This document shows, piece by piece, positions 53,492 to 62,504 of a DNA stretch of 64,000 nt. Location of the stretch: positions 1 to 64,000 of the forward strand of contig CAZXLD010000008.1 of assembly GCA_964641965.1 (NCBI GenBank), read 5' to 3'. The notes under the pieces were generated by a model. The model was given only the letters and a program-made list of their open reading frames with translations, was not told the origin of the DNA and searched no databases. This DNA comes from JAJDFU01 sp964641965. Lineage in GTDB: Bacteria > Bacteroidota > Bacteroidia > Chitinophagales > Saprospiraceae. The position numbers and the translations under genes were made by a program. Numbering within the stretch: the first letter of the stretch is position 1; each line of letters opens with the position of its first letter.

Positions 53492-55033
53492 ATGAAGGAG
53501 AAGATTGTCATCCTTGACTTTGGATCGCAGTATACACAGTTGATTGCCCGAAGAATACGGGAATTGAATGTGTTTAGCGAGATTATCCCATTTAATCATC
53601 CGGTAGGGTTGGACGATTCCGTGAAAGGGGTAATTCTCTCCGGATCTCCCTTTTCGGTGACAGAAGCCAATGCCTTGCAGGTCGATCTCGCTCCTTTCAT
53701 TGGTCAAAAGCCGGTACTTGGTATCTGCTATGGGGCCCAATACATAGCTCAACAATACGGAGGGCAGGTAGAACCTTCTGCTCGCCGGGAATATGGAAAA
53801 GCGAATTTGGTGGCTTTTGATCAAGGGGATCCGCTCTTTCAGGCTATTCCGGCGGATTCTCAGGTATGGATGTCGCATGGAGACACCATTATGCAGATCC
53901 CGGATGACTTTGCTACTATTGCTTCCACGGCTTCTATTGATGTGGCTGCATTCAAAGCTAATTCCGGACAGTTCAAACAGCCTGTCTATTGCCTTCAGTT
54001 TCATCCAGAGGTCACCCATAGTGTGCACGGCCTGCAATTGCTTCAAAACTTTGTCCGGGAAATTGCCGGCTGCGAAGGAGAATGGACGCCCGCTTCTTTT
54101 GTGGAAGAAACAGTAGCCGGCTTAAAAGAGCAGATCGGTTCGGAACACGTACTTATGGGGCTTAGCGGCGGAGTGGATTCAACGGTTGCCGCGATGTTGC
54201 TTCAACAAGCTGTTGGCGATCAGCTGACCTGCTTCTTCATTGATAATGGACTTCTTCGGAAGGCTGAATATCAGGAAGTGTTGACTTCGTACAATGGATT
54301 AGGACTTAAGGTGGTTGGGATTGATGCAAGAGAACGGTTTTGGAATGACCTGCAAGCGGTAACCGACCCCGAGCAAAAGAGGAAAGTCATTGGCAAGGCC
54401 TTTATCGACGTATTTGAAGAAGAAGCCCAACGGCTGGAGGGGGTTGAGTGGCTCGGGCAGGGAACTATCTACCCAGACGTGATCGAAAGCGTATCAGTTC
54501 ACGGTCCCTCCGTCACTATTAAGTCGCATCACAATGTTGGCGGTTTACCGGAAGCGCTCAAGCTAAAGATCGTGGAGCCGCTTCGTTTGTTATTCAAGGA
54601 TGAAGTCCGTCGGGTTGGAAACGAATTATCCATTCCGGATGGCATCTTGCAACGGCACCCGTTTCCAGGGCCTGGCCTCGCCGTCCGAATTTTAGGAGAG
54701 GTGACTCCTGATAAAGTAGCCTTATTGCAAGAAGCAGATGCTATATTTATACGACTGCTCCGAAAACACGGCCTGTATGATCAGGTCTGGCAGGCTGGGG
54801 TCGTATTATTACCGATTCAATCGGTTGGGGTAATGGGAGATGAACGCACCTACGAACAGGCAGTTGTACTAAGGGCTGTTAATTCGCTGGATGGAATGAC
54901 AGCCGAGTGGAGTCGCTTACCGCATGATTTTCTGGCTGAAGTATCCAGTGAGATCATTAACAATGTAAAAGGTATTAACCGAGTCGTATATGATATCAGT
55001 ACTAAGCCTCCCTCAACCATTGAATGGGAGTAG
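53492..55033 (+). CDS. guaA: GMP synthase (glutamine-hydrolysing)
   Basis: Enzyme of 513 residues converting XMP to GMP. The class I amidotransferase domain starts ILDFGSQYTQLIARRIREL, with the catalytic Cys in PVLGICYGAQYIAQQYGG and His-Glu in QFHPEVTHS. The ATP pyrophosphatase domain has the P-loop LMGLSGGVDSTVAA, and the C-terminal dimer domain ends RVVYDISTKPPSTIEWE, the canonical GuaA terminus. The next gene starts before the guaA stop, so the two are probably translationally coupled. Confidence 0.97.
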   Translation: MKEKIVILDFGSQYTQLIARRIRELNVFSEIIPFNHPVGLDDSVKGVILSGSPFSVTEANALQVDLAPFIGQKPVLGICYGAQYIAQQYGGQVEPSARREYGKANLVAFDQGDPLFQAIPADSQVWMSHGDTIMQIPDDFATIASTASIDVAAFKANSGQFKQPVYCLQFHPEVTHSVHGLQLLQNFVREIAGCEGEWTPASFVEETVAGLKEQIGSEHVLMGLSGGVDSTVAAMLLQQAVGDQLTCFFIDNGLLRKAEYQEVLTSYNGLGLKVVGIDARERFWNDLQAVTDPEQKRKVIGKAFIDVFEEEAQRLEGVEWLGQGTIYPDVIESVSVHGPSVTIKSHHNVGGLPEALKLKIVEPLRLLFKDEVRRVGNELSIPDGILQRHPFPGPGLAVRILGEVTPDKVALLQEADAIFIRLLRKHGLYDQVWQAGVVLLPIQSVGVMGDERTYEQAVVLRAVNSLDGMTAEWSRLPHDFLAEVSSEIINNVKGINRVVYDISTKPPSTIEWE

Positions 55034-56462
55034 GACGATCTGGATTAAATTACTACCGGTTGTCTTTTTAATTTTCAGTTCTTGTGAACTGTTCAAAAAA
55101 GCACAGACCACGCCGGATACGCCGGATGATGAAAACATGGACATCATCGAAGGGCGGCGTGTATATGATCCGGACCTGGGACAATGGGTTGTGATTCAAG
55201 ACTTGCCTACCGAGAAAATCGATACCATCAAGTGGGTCGATATCCCAAAAGAACAAAGTCCCCCTATTACTTCCATCACCATTGAGCCCGGTGATGAAGG
55301 CTCTCGCCTGCTTAAAGAAGGAGCCATGGGGAGTAAGTTTTTCAGTCGCTACAATGTGTCTCTGCTTTTACCCTTTCTGGCCAAGGACTACAGCTCGATC
55401 ACGGGTAATATCAATCCGAATTCTTTTTGGGCACTGCATTACTATTGCGGGGTTCAAATGGCTTTGGAGGCGTTGAAAAATGAACAGATCAGCTTAGAGT
55501 TATCCGTTTTTGATTCCCAGGGGGATGTGGGTGCAGTGGGGCGAATGCTGGGTTCCCAAAATCAGCTGAAGGAATCCCATTTAATCATTGGGCCCTACCG
55601 CCGTGATAACGTTAAGCAAGTGGCTGAATTTGCCAAGCAAAATGACATCACCTTTGTGTCTCCTTACAGCGGCACCTCCAACCTGAGTACCGATAACCCC
55701 AATTACATTCAGGTGAGTCCTACCTTGCAGACCCATTGTAGATCTTTGGTAAATCGAGCTAAAAAGCGTTTTCGTACCCAACAAATTGTATTGGTCTGTC
55801 AGGACAATCCAGCTGAGCGCTCCTGGTTGAAGTATTGCCAGGAAGAGCACTTCCTAATGGAGGGTTCAGACCGAGTGCCTCCGCTAAAACAGTATATTAT
55901 CCCGGCTACTTCGGCAGATTTTCCAGCCCTGCAATTTGATTCCTTATTTGCTTCGAATGACAGTGTTGCGATCATTGTGCCTTCCTGGTCAGAACCCTTT
56001 GTGTATAATCTGTTGCGGAAAGCAGACCTGGCCAAGTCGTTTGAGCTCTACCTGGAGATCTACGGACTCCCACAGTGGATGTTTTTTGAGCAAATGGATT
56101 ACAACTATTACGAGAAACTCAACGTATTTGTCACCAGCAACTTTTTCCTGGACCCCAATGATCGAACCATCCGTACGTTCAAGGAACGATACATCAATAA
56201 ATTTGGCATTACTCCACGCACGGAATCGTATTTGGGGTATGATGTTACATTGTTTTTTGGCCGGATGCTTCACAAGCATGGAACCAAATTCCAATATTCC
56301 CTGGAGCAGGAGAAAGTATCCATGTTGCATACCCGTTTTGAGTTCTTCCCTCAGGTAGAAGGGCAGTCCGAATACTATTCCCCACAGATAGACCAGTTTG
56401 AGAATAAGTATGTGCACATCCTTGAATTCAAGGATTTCTTGTTCCAGCCGGTGAAACCATAG
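55020..56462 (+). CDS. Periplasmic-binding-protein-like lipoprotein
   Basis: Lipoprotein of about 480 residues. The signal reads IWIKLLPVVFLIFSSCELF with Cys as lipidation site. After a linker, the body resembles type 1 periplasmic binding proteins (VSLLLPFLAKDYS, YYCGVQMALEALKNE, HLIIGPYRRDNVKQVAEFAK, ITFVSPYSGTSNLST). In many Bacteroidota a LysM protein with the same fold follows guaA; no LysM repeat is seen here. The start is a TTG at 55020 or an ATG at 54990, both overlapping guaA. Ligand unknown; there is no ABC transporter nearby. Confidence 0.8.
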   Translation: MNGSRTIWIKLLPVVFLIFSSCELFKKAQTTPDTPDDENMDIIEGRRVYDPDLGQWVVIQDLPTEKIDTIKWVDIPKEQSPPITSITIEPGDEGSRLLKEGAMGSKFFSRYNVSLLLPFLAKDYSSITGNINPNSFWALHYYCGVQMALEALKNEQISLELSVFDSQGDVGAVGRMLGSQNQLKESHLIIGPYRRDNVKQVAEFAKQNDITFVSPYSGTSNLSTDNPNYIQVSPTLQTHCRSLVNRAKKRFRTQQIVLVCQDNPAERSWLKYCQEEHFLMEGSDRVPPLKQYIIPATSADFPALQFDSLFASNDSVAIIVPSWSEPFVYNLLRKADLAKSFELYLEIYGLPQWMFFEQMDYNYYEKLNVFVTSNFFLDPNDRTIRTFKERYINKFGITPRTESYLGYDVTLFFGRMLHKHGTKFQYSLEQEKVSMLHTRFEFFPQVEGQSEYYSPQIDQFENKYVHILEFKDFLFQPVKP

Positions 56463-56482
56463 TTCATAAGTCGAGCTTTTCT

Positions 56483-57853
56483 ATGTCAACAACCCAGCTT
56501 GAAAGCATTAACCCCTATTCCGGAGAAATTGTAAGAACCTTTACCGCTTGGTCGGATGGTGAAGTAGAAGACCACATTCGCCAATCCGAAACTGCCTTCC
56601 AGGCCTGGAAAAAACTACCCGTAGATGAGCGCGCGGCCTTTATTCGCCAGTTGGCCAACCTACTGACCCTGGATCGGGAAACCTTTGCGGGGATCATTAC
56701 CAATGAAATGGGGAAACCCATAGCTCAATCCCGGGCCGAAATCGATAAATGCGTTTGGCTTTGTGAATATTATGCGGACCAGGCGGCTGGATTGCTCCGC
56801 GTTCAGGAAAAGGAACTGGATGGGAAAAAGGCTTGGATTCGGCCTGAACCTATGGGCGGGATCTTGGGTATTATGCCCTGGAACTATCCCTTTTGGCAGG
56901 TTTTTCGCTTTGCAGTTCCAGCGATCCTGGCAGGGAATACCGCTTTGCTAAAACCGGCTCCCAATGTCATGGGATGTGGTGAAGCCATTGCCTTCCTTTT
57001 TTCGGAGGCCTTACCCATATCGGATGTTTTTCTGTCTTTTCCGATCGAAGTAGACCAGGTAGAATTGCTTATACGAAATCCTTTTGTAAGAGGAGTCGCT
57101 TTTACCGGGAGCACTCGAGCAGGAGCAGAGGTTGCTGCCCTGGCTGGTAAATATCGAAAGAAAACCATATTGGAATTGGGAGGTAGCGACCCCTTCCTGG
57201 TGCTGGCGGATGCGGATCTGGAAGCTGCTGCTATGGGAGCGATTAATTCCCGCTTGGGAAATAACGGACAAGCTTGTATCGCAGCCAAACGGTTTATCGT
57301 GGATCAGCAGGTTTATGAACCCTTTTTAAATCATTTGGTGAACGAGCTGCAGCATTGGAACCTCGGCAATCCCTGGGAAGAAACTACCACTTTGAGTACC
57401 CTGGCCCGGGAGGACCTCAAGGAGCTATTATTGAGCCAGGTGGAGCAATCTATCGAAAAAGGAGCCTACGTGTACTACAATGGCAATTCAGGGCCAAGCC
57501 CTGCCTACGGGGTAGCTCCTTTGGTATTGACTAAAATTCCGGAATCTGCTCCTGCCTATTCGGAAGAACTCTTTGGACCGGTCTTTAGTGTGTTTGAAGT
57601 AAATGGCGAAGAAGAAGCGGTTGCTTTGGCAAACAGCACGGCATTTGGTTTGGGGGCTTCCATCTGGACCCAAGATCAGGAGAAGGCCATGCGTATTGCT
57701 GCCCGCTTGGAGGTGGGTACGGTAGCGATTAATCAGATGGTGAGTTCAGATCCCCGGCTTCCATTCGGAGGGACCAAAGATTCGGGTTACGGTCGCGAAC
57801 TTGGGCCGGAGGGGGTGATGGAGTGGGTGAACCTGAAAACGGTAATCGCTTGA
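56483..57853 (+). CDS. NAD(P)-dependent aldehyde dehydrogenase (succinate-semialdehyde type)
   Basis: Aldehyde dehydrogenase of 456 residues. Motifs: MPWNYPFWQVFRFAVPAILA, FTGSTRAGAEVAAL, catalytic Glu in LELGGSDPFLVL, catalytic Cys in NNGQACIAAKRFI, and the final LPFGGTKDSGYGREL. The sequence resembles short GabD/YneI-type succinate-semialdehyde dehydrogenases, but the substrate is inferred. It lies 20 bp after the lipoprotein gene and may be in the guaA transcription unit. Confidence 0.9.
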   Translation: MSTTQLESINPYSGEIVRTFTAWSDGEVEDHIRQSETAFQAWKKLPVDERAAFIRQLANLLTLDRETFAGIITNEMGKPIAQSRAEIDKCVWLCEYYADQAAGLLRVQEKELDGKKAWIRPEPMGGILGIMPWNYPFWQVFRFAVPAILAGNTALLKPAPNVMGCGEAIAFLFSEALPISDVFLSFPIEVDQVELLIRNPFVRGVAFTGSTRAGAEVAALAGKYRKKTILELGGSDPFLVLADADLEAAAMGAINSRLGNNGQACIAAKRFIVDQQVYEPFLNHLVNELQHWNLGNPWEETTTLSTLAREDLKELLLSQVEQSIEKGAYVYYNGNSGPSPAYGVAPLVLTKIPESAPAYSEELFGPVFSVFEVNGEEEAVALANSTAFGLGASIWTQDQEKAMRIAARLEVGTVAINQMVSSDPRLPFGGTKDSGYGRELGPEGVMEWVNLKTVIA

Positions 57854-57856
57854 GCC

Positions 57857-57933
57857 GGTATACGGTGGACGGTGCACGGTGAACGGTAGACGATACACGG
57901 TAGCCGGTAGGCGGCGAATGGTAGGCGGTAGTT
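57857..57933. repeat. Degenerate heptanucleotide array (11 units)
   Basis: Eleven consecutive 7-bp units of consensus GGTNNAC, such as GGTATAC, GGTGGAC, GGTGCAC, GGTGAAC, GGTAGAC and GGTAGGC, in strict phase. It lies between the aldehyde dehydrogenase stop and trmH. Its minus strand encodes only a spurious peptide rich in YRLP. Confidence 0.9.
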
Positions 57934-58013
57934 TTTAATTAACTTGTTGGCTTGTATCCGGGTGTCTACTGTAGAAGAGACCATCTTTTACCATCTTCCA
58001 AATACCTTACGGT

Positions 58014-58658
58014 ATGACTGAACAGCGGGAAGCACGTATTCGGGCCATCGCAGCTAAGCGACAATTCGATCTGACTGTCGTATTAGAAAATGTACATGAC
58101 CCGCACAACATCAGCGCGGTGTTGCGATCCTGCGATGCGATTGGATTAACCGAGATTTATGTACTGTACTCTGAAGAAGGCCTCCACGATAAACGGCGGT
58201 TGAAGTTGGGGAAGAAAACCTCAGGAGGCGCTTCGAAATGGGTACAGATCCACTTTTTTACGGAGACAAAAGCTTGTTTTGAAACCGTTCGGGAGAAGTA
58301 TAGTCGCATATGGGCCACCCATCTGGGGACGGAAGCCACTCCTTTGTATGACATGGACTTCACAGCAGGAAATACGGCCTTGGTATTCGGGAATGAGCAC
58401 GAAGGGGTGGGAGAGGAGGTATTGACCTATTGTACGGGTAATTTGGTAATTCCGATCCTGGGCATGGCCGGGAGCTTGAATATTTCGGTTGCTTGTGCAG
58501 TCACTTTGTTTGAAGCCATGCGGCAGAAGCAATTGGCAGGCCATTACGACGAACAGAATCCCGCTTCATCAGAACATCTACAAGCCTTGACGGAGAAGTA
58601 CCTGGAATTAGCTGAAGAGCGACCGCCCAAGTATGTGTACCCGAAGACGGGAAAGTAA
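58014..58658 (+). CDS. TrmH/SpoU-family RNA 2'-O-methyltransferase
   Basis: SPOUT-class enzyme of 214 residues. Motif 1 is NVHDPHNISAVLRSCDAIGL, motif 2 is TALVFGNEHEGVGEEVL, and motif 3 is IPILGMAGSLNISVACAVTL, which form the trefoil knot that binds SAM. The C-terminal helix and length match TrmH, which methylates G18 of tRNA; the rRNA enzymes of the family have longer N-terminal domains. It is therefore probably tRNA (guanosine-18) methyltransferase, though the exact target is not shown by sequence. Confidence 0.88.
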   Translation: MTEQREARIRAIAAKRQFDLTVVLENVHDPHNISAVLRSCDAIGLTEIYVLYSEEGLHDKRRLKLGKKTSGGASKWVQIHFFTETKACFETVREKYSRIWATHLGTEATPLYDMDFTAGNTALVFGNEHEGVGEEVLTYCTGNLVIPILGMAGSLNISVACAVTLFEAMRQKQLAGHYDEQNPASSEHLQALTEKYLELAEERPPKYVYPKTGK

Positions 58659-58726
58659 GTGGTTCCCAAAAGGGGATCAGGGAGTTATCGAATCGTTTCG
58701 TTTGGATTAAGCCAAGCGCCTGTCCT

Positions 58727-59134
58727 TCAGAATGATCCCTTTTGGTAAAATGGACCAGTGGTTGTCTTGGCTAATATTCCGGCCAGGAGCACCACTAAAT
58801 ACATCCAAAGTAAAATAGATCCCAAAATAACTGCTTGCCTGGAAGTAATTTCTGGAAAAACAACTGGGTGAAAGGCCACACAAAAAGTGTCGAGTAGCAT
58901 GCCCGGGATAACCATAAGGACAGCACTTTTCAGGCGCTCAGCATCCTTTAGTTGAAAGCGGTTAAATACAAACTGTACCATCAAATAAAGGATGGGGATA
59001 CAGAGCACATAGAACGCCAGCATAACAATTAAGCTATCAGTTTGGAAAAAGTCAGCTCCCCAAAACCGAAAGATGATGGTACCTATTAACCAAATTACGA
59101 AGCCAAAAAGCAAGCTAAAAATGGAATACTTCAT
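58727..59134 (-). CDS. DUF5367-like small membrane protein
   Basis: Integral membrane protein of 135 residues with four predicted helices (IFSLLFGFVIWLIGTIIF, LIVMLAFYVLCIPILYLMVQ, VLMVIPGMLLDTFCVAFHP, ILGSILLWMYLVVLLAGILA). The pattern matches DUF5367. An ATG at 59134 is used. It lies downstream of the first Crp-like regulator on the same strand (57-bp gap), so it may be its target or partner. Function unknown. Confidence 0.72.
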   Translation of the reverse strand: MKYSIFSLLFGFVIWLIGTIIFRFWGADFFQTDSLIVMLAFYVLCIPILYLMVQFVFNRFQLKDAERLKSAVLMVIPGMLLDTFCVAFHPVVFPEITSRQAVILGSILLWMYLVVLLAGILAKTTTGPFYQKGSF

Positions 59135-59191
59135 TGTTAACCTTTTACGCATAAAAATGGATCACCTTCAGGCTTGGCGCATTGACTTTGG

Positions 59192-59782
59192 TTAAGAATC
59201 TCTTTGAGCAAGTCTTTTTTTAATCCGGCTCAGGCTTTCGGGTTGTATGCCCAGGTAGGTAGCAAGTTGGTATTGCGGTACCCTTTGGATAAGGTCAGGC
59301 CTGTTTTGTAGCAGGTTCAGGTAGCGGTCTTCCGGTTTTGATCGAATGAATGTGGCCAACATTTGTTGGTAATGCCCCACCTCCCGCTCCAGGATCATCC
59401 GAGAGATCGATTCCAGTTTTGGGAATTGTTCCATCAAATTTTGCTCGATTTGAAAGGAAATGGGTACCAACAGGCAATCTTCTATACACTCCAGATAATG
59501 ATCGGATGGAAGTTGCTGCACGAAGCTGTTCATCGATGCAATAAACTGATTCTCGGTGTAGAAGTAGGTGATCTTTTCCACCCCATCCACCAGGAAATAC
59601 ATTTTTACGCACCCTTTGATATTGAAATAGGAAACAGTTGATACTTGTCCTTCGGTGAGCAATAAGGTTCCGTTTGAATATTGTTTTATCGGTACCAGGA
59701 AGTGGATAGCCTGTTTTTCTTCCTGGCTCAATTGGATGAATTTACTTAAGTAAGCTGTTAAAGGATGGATTTCATCTTTCAT
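59192..59782 (-). CDS. Crp/Fnr-family regulator (1 of 3)
   Basis: Regulator of 196 residues. The cyclic-nucleotide-binding-like domain fills residues 20-115 (GTLLLTEGQVSTVSYFNIKG, KITYFYTENQFIASMNSFVQ), then a helix (LEREVGHYQQMLATFIRSKP) and a short helix-turn-helix (RVPQYQLATYLGIQPESLSR). No Fe-S cysteines of FNR type and no clear cAMP-contact Arg/Ser set are visible, so the ligand is unknown. It sits between two small membrane-protein genes. Its helix-turn-helix is closely alike in all three regulators of this stretch. Confidence 0.88.
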   Translation of the reverse strand: MKDEIHPLTAYLSKFIQLSQEEKQAIHFLVPIKQYSNGTLLLTEGQVSTVSYFNIKGCVKMYFLVDGVEKITYFYTENQFIASMNSFVQQLPSDHYLECIEDCLLVPISFQIEQNLMEQFPKLESISRMILEREVGHYQQMLATFIRSKPEDRYLNLLQNRPDLIQRVPQYQLATYLGIQPESLSRIKKRLAQRDS

Positions 59783-59822
59783 CCTACTAAAAAAGGCAAA
59801 AAGTTCAGATTTTGTCCTAAAA

Positions 59823-60161
59823 TTATTCTGAACGAATGTACCCGACCAAAAGGAACATAAAGATTGTACTCGGAATTAATCCGATGGTAGTGGTAAAGGC
59901 TCCAAAATCATAGGTTTGTGTTAGCAAGCCTCCGAAGGTAGCAACAGCGAAAACGCCAGCTGTAAACCCAAAAGCCGCCAATAAAAGGGAAACTCCTCGC
60001 TGGGTGGGAGTCAAAAAGGAAGCTCCTACCAATGCTATACCCAGGAGTAAATCCGGGATCAAAAATTGATTTATTGCGTTGCCTGTTACAATTTGAACCA
60101 GCTGCCAGATCAGGGTCAAAGTTCCTATGATAAAAGCAAAAATGCGTGCGATTCGAATCAT
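59823..60161 (-). CDS. Small membrane protein, four predicted helices
   Basis: Protein of 112 residues with hydrophobic helices IFAFIIGTLTLIWQLVQIV, FLIPDLLLGIALVGASFL, VSLLLAAFGFTAGVFAVATF and GLIPSTIFMFLLVGYI. No family recognised. It lies 40 bp upstream of the first Crp-like regulator on the same strand and may be transcribed with it. Confidence 0.65.
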   Translation of the reverse strand: MIRIARIFAFIIGTLTLIWQLVQIVTGNAINQFLIPDLLLGIALVGASFLTPTQRGVSLLLAAFGFTAGVFAVATFGGLLTQTYDFGAFTTTIGLIPSTIFMFLLVGYIRSE

Positions 60162-60294
60162 GTGCGTTATTGGTTTGGTATGAAATTGCTGCGGTACTAG
60201 TTAGAAATCACTTCATTTTTGCACCCTTGGTTTACGTACTAGTGGACGGTTACCAGGAAAGCTCGATTCGCTCCAGCCGGCGGGAACCGGAGGA

Positions 60295-60939
60295 TTATCG
60301 ACTTTTTCCAAATCGCCAACCGAGGTAAATATTTGGTGCCCAGGAGGGAGGCACTGCGGGACGCAGGTTATAGGTGATCTCTCCGACGGTTCTGTCGCCT
60401 GTGTTGTTTAAAAGGAAAATGAGGTTATAGGAGAATCCAACCCAAAGTCCAGCTTTTCGAAAAGGAACCAGGTTGTAACCGAGTCCGACACTAGTAAACC
60501 AGTTTTGAAACTGATCGTTTGCATTTCCTTCCGGAGCGGGTCCTGTGCCAGCCTGGGGGCGAACATTCCAGCCTTCATAACCCAATGAGGCAGAGACATA
60601 GAAGCCCCGAATATCATTGTCTTTTTTTCGAAACCGATACCAGGTTTCCACGCCAACGGCATAATCCCAATGTACATTGATTTGATCGCCGTTCTCAAAA
60701 AATTGATTGACAGCAAAGTCAGGCAGATCAAAAGCGCCTTCCGAACTTAGACCGATGGTCCAGTGCTGGGGAAAATTGTAGTACGCTTTAATCCCATACC
60801 CGCTCAGGAAGGGATAAATTGGGTTGATGCCAACCGAAAAATAGCCTTGGTCTCGAATGAAGGGAGCCTTTGATTCTTGTTGAGCGGAAAGCGGTACAAC
60901 TGACAGGATCAACAGGGAAAGGAATGCAAATCTTTTCAC
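60295..60939 (-). CDS. Porin-like outer membrane beta-barrel protein
   Basis: Protein of 214 residues with signal peptide (RFAFLSLLILSVVPLSAQQ). Alternating strands with aromatic girdles (YFSVGINPIYPFLSGYGIKA, WDYAVGVETWYRF, FYVSASLGYEGW, WVGFSYNLIFLL) and a last strand IYLGWRFGKSR, ending in basic rather than aromatic residue. It resembles OmpW/OMP_b-brl-type small barrels. The start codon is GTG at 60939. It lies downstream of the second Crp-like gene on the same strand. Confidence 0.75.
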   Translation of the reverse strand: MKRFAFLSLLILSVVPLSAQQESKAPFIRDQGYFSVGINPIYPFLSGYGIKAYYNFPQHWTIGLSSEGAFDLPDFAVNQFFENGDQINVHWDYAVGVETWYRFRKKDNDIRGFYVSASLGYEGWNVRPQAGTGPAPEGNANDQFQNWFTSVGLGYNLVPFRKAGLWVGFSYNLIFLLNNTGDRTVGEITYNLRPAVPPSWAPNIYLGWRFGKSR

Positions 60940-61004
60940 GACAAATGGTTTATCGCCAAATTGTCGGTCTGAAAGGAGAGCCTAGTTCACATTTGTTAAA
61001 AAAA

Positions 61005-61589
61005 TCAGGATTGAGCCAGACTTCTGCGAATCCGGCTTAGCGATTGTTGTTTGATACCCAGGTAGGAAGCCAGATGCATGAGCGGGATTCGATTGGCCAG
61101 ATGCGGATAGTCCCTTATGAAGTTTTGGTATTTGGTTGTAGCATCCTGATACACCAGATCTGAGCGATTAGCAAGTTTTTCTAACAACATTTTCTCTGTA
61201 ACCAACCGGACAATCCGGTCCCAATGTCTGATCTCTTGGGATAACGATAGAAAATTGTCCCTCGAAATAAGAAGCAATTCACAATCGGTGAGCGCTTCAT
61301 AATAGCTGCCACAAACCTCCTGATCAGTAAAGGATTCGAGGTGGGCCGCAAATTGCCCTTCAGACAAAAAATAGCGAGTGATTTCTTCTCCCTGTGCATC
61401 GGTTTCGAAGATGCGCAAAACTCCTTCGGTTAAGTAACCAATAAAGTTGCTGAATTTACCGGCTTCCAGGAACATTTCGCCTTTTCGTAAGGATCTGGGT
61501 TCCAAAATGCATTCTATCCGCTCCCTTTCACTTAACTGCAGGGGACCTACTTCAGTAAAATAATCCAGTAACGATTTAATATCAGTCAA
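61005..61589 (-). CDS. Crp/Fnr-family regulator (2 of 3)
   Basis: Regulator of 194 residues, TTG start at 61589 (an in-frame stop lies nine codons upstream and no ATG is available). The N-terminal domain contains LRKGEMFLEAGKFSNFIGYL and YFLSEGQFAAHLESF; the helix-turn-helix is RIPLMHLASYLGIKQQSLSR. It is distinct from the other two regulators but shares their HTH. Divergent to the NIPSNAP lipoprotein gene (126-bp gap) and upstream of the barrel gene. Confidence 0.87.
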   Translation of the reverse strand: MTDIKSLLDYFTEVGPLQLSERERIECILEPRSLRKGEMFLEAGKFSNFIGYLTEGVLRIFETDAQGEEITRYFLSEGQFAAHLESFTDQEVCGSYYEALTDCELLLISRDNFLSLSQEIRHWDRIVRLVTEKMLLEKLANRSDLVYQDATTKYQNFIRDYPHLANRIPLMHLASYLGIKQQSLSRIRRSLAQS

Positions 61590-61687
61590 AAGAGGAAATT
61601 CATGTGAACCTTAATGCTTTTAAAACAGGTAAAGTCAGGGCTTGTTTTCAAAACTGAGCAGGATGAATGTTTCTCCATCCTTTCTTC

Positions 61688-61695
61688 TATCTTTC
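61688..61695 (+). promoter_or_regulatory. Near-consensus -7 box for the NIPSNAP gene
   Basis: TATCTTTC differs by one base from TAnnTTTG and lies 20 bp before the ATG at 61716. Confidence 0.4.
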
Positions 61696-61715
61696 CCAAA
61701 TCATATATCCAATGC

Positions 61716-62504
61716 ATGAAACTTTCCGTGATCTTATCCTTATGTAGTATAGCCTTGTTGCTGGGGTGTACTTCCAATTCAAGAGACACCCAAACGACGC
61801 GCCAAGAATCGGTAAAACTATCCAAGCTCACCTTCTTCGAATGGAGAACCTACTATTGCTATCCAGACCGACTGGATAACCTCCTGGCTCGATTTGAAAA
61901 TCACACCATGGAGCTGTTCGAAAAACATAGGATGGTCAATCTAGGCTATTGGGTTCCCATAGATAATCAGGAAAATAAATTGGTCTACCTGATGGGGTAT
62001 GCTGGTCGAGAGCAGCGGGACCAAGCCTGGGAAGCATTTCGAAACGACCCGGTTTGGAAGGATGCCAAAGCGGCTTCGGAGGAGGACGGACCTATTGTGG
62101 ATTCTATTACGAATTGGTTTATGACCTACACTGATTATTCGCCCAAGTGGAGCTTCGAAAAGGCAGGACCTCGGATCTTTTCCCACCGCACCTACTACAC
62201 CCATTCTGGTAAGTTGGAGGCATTACATGCCCGTTTTCGGGACCAAACCCTGGGTCTGTTCGAAAAGAACGGAATGACCAATATCGCTTATTTCGATTTG
62301 GATCCGGGACACCCAGATGCAGATCGAGCCATGACCTACTTTATTACATTTCCAGATACCACCGCTCGTAAAGAAAGCTGGGAATCCTTTTTAGCCGATC
62401 CCGATTGGAAAACCGCGTATGCCAATTCTATCCAAAATGGCCCATTGGTAGATACCATTACCCATGATTTACTGCTGCCTACATCGTTTTCACCAACGAA
62501 GTAA
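61716..62504 (+). CDS. NIPSNAP-domain lipoprotein
   Basis: Protein of 262 residues with a lipoprotein signal (SVILSLCSIALLLGCTSN). Two similar halves follow, each of the NIPSNAP (dimeric alpha/beta-barrel) type: TFFEWRTYYCYPDRLDNLLA with RFENHTMELFEKHRM, and IFSHRTYYTHSGKLEALHAR with RFRDQTLGLFEKNGM. Each half ends with a SW/AWEAF-NDPxWK element. The role of NIPSNAP proteins in bacteria is not established. The ATG at 61716 starts the signal peptide. Confidence 0.85.
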   Translation: MKLSVILSLCSIALLLGCTSNSRDTQTTRQESVKLSKLTFFEWRTYYCYPDRLDNLLARFENHTMELFEKHRMVNLGYWVPIDNQENKLVYLMGYAGREQRDQAWEAFRNDPVWKDAKAASEEDGPIVDSITNWFMTYTDYSPKWSFEKAGPRIFSHRTYYTHSGKLEALHARFRDQTLGLFEKNGMTNIAYFDLDPGHPDADRAMTYFITFPDTTARKESWESFLADPDWKTAYANSIQNGPLVDTITHDLLLPTSFSPTK

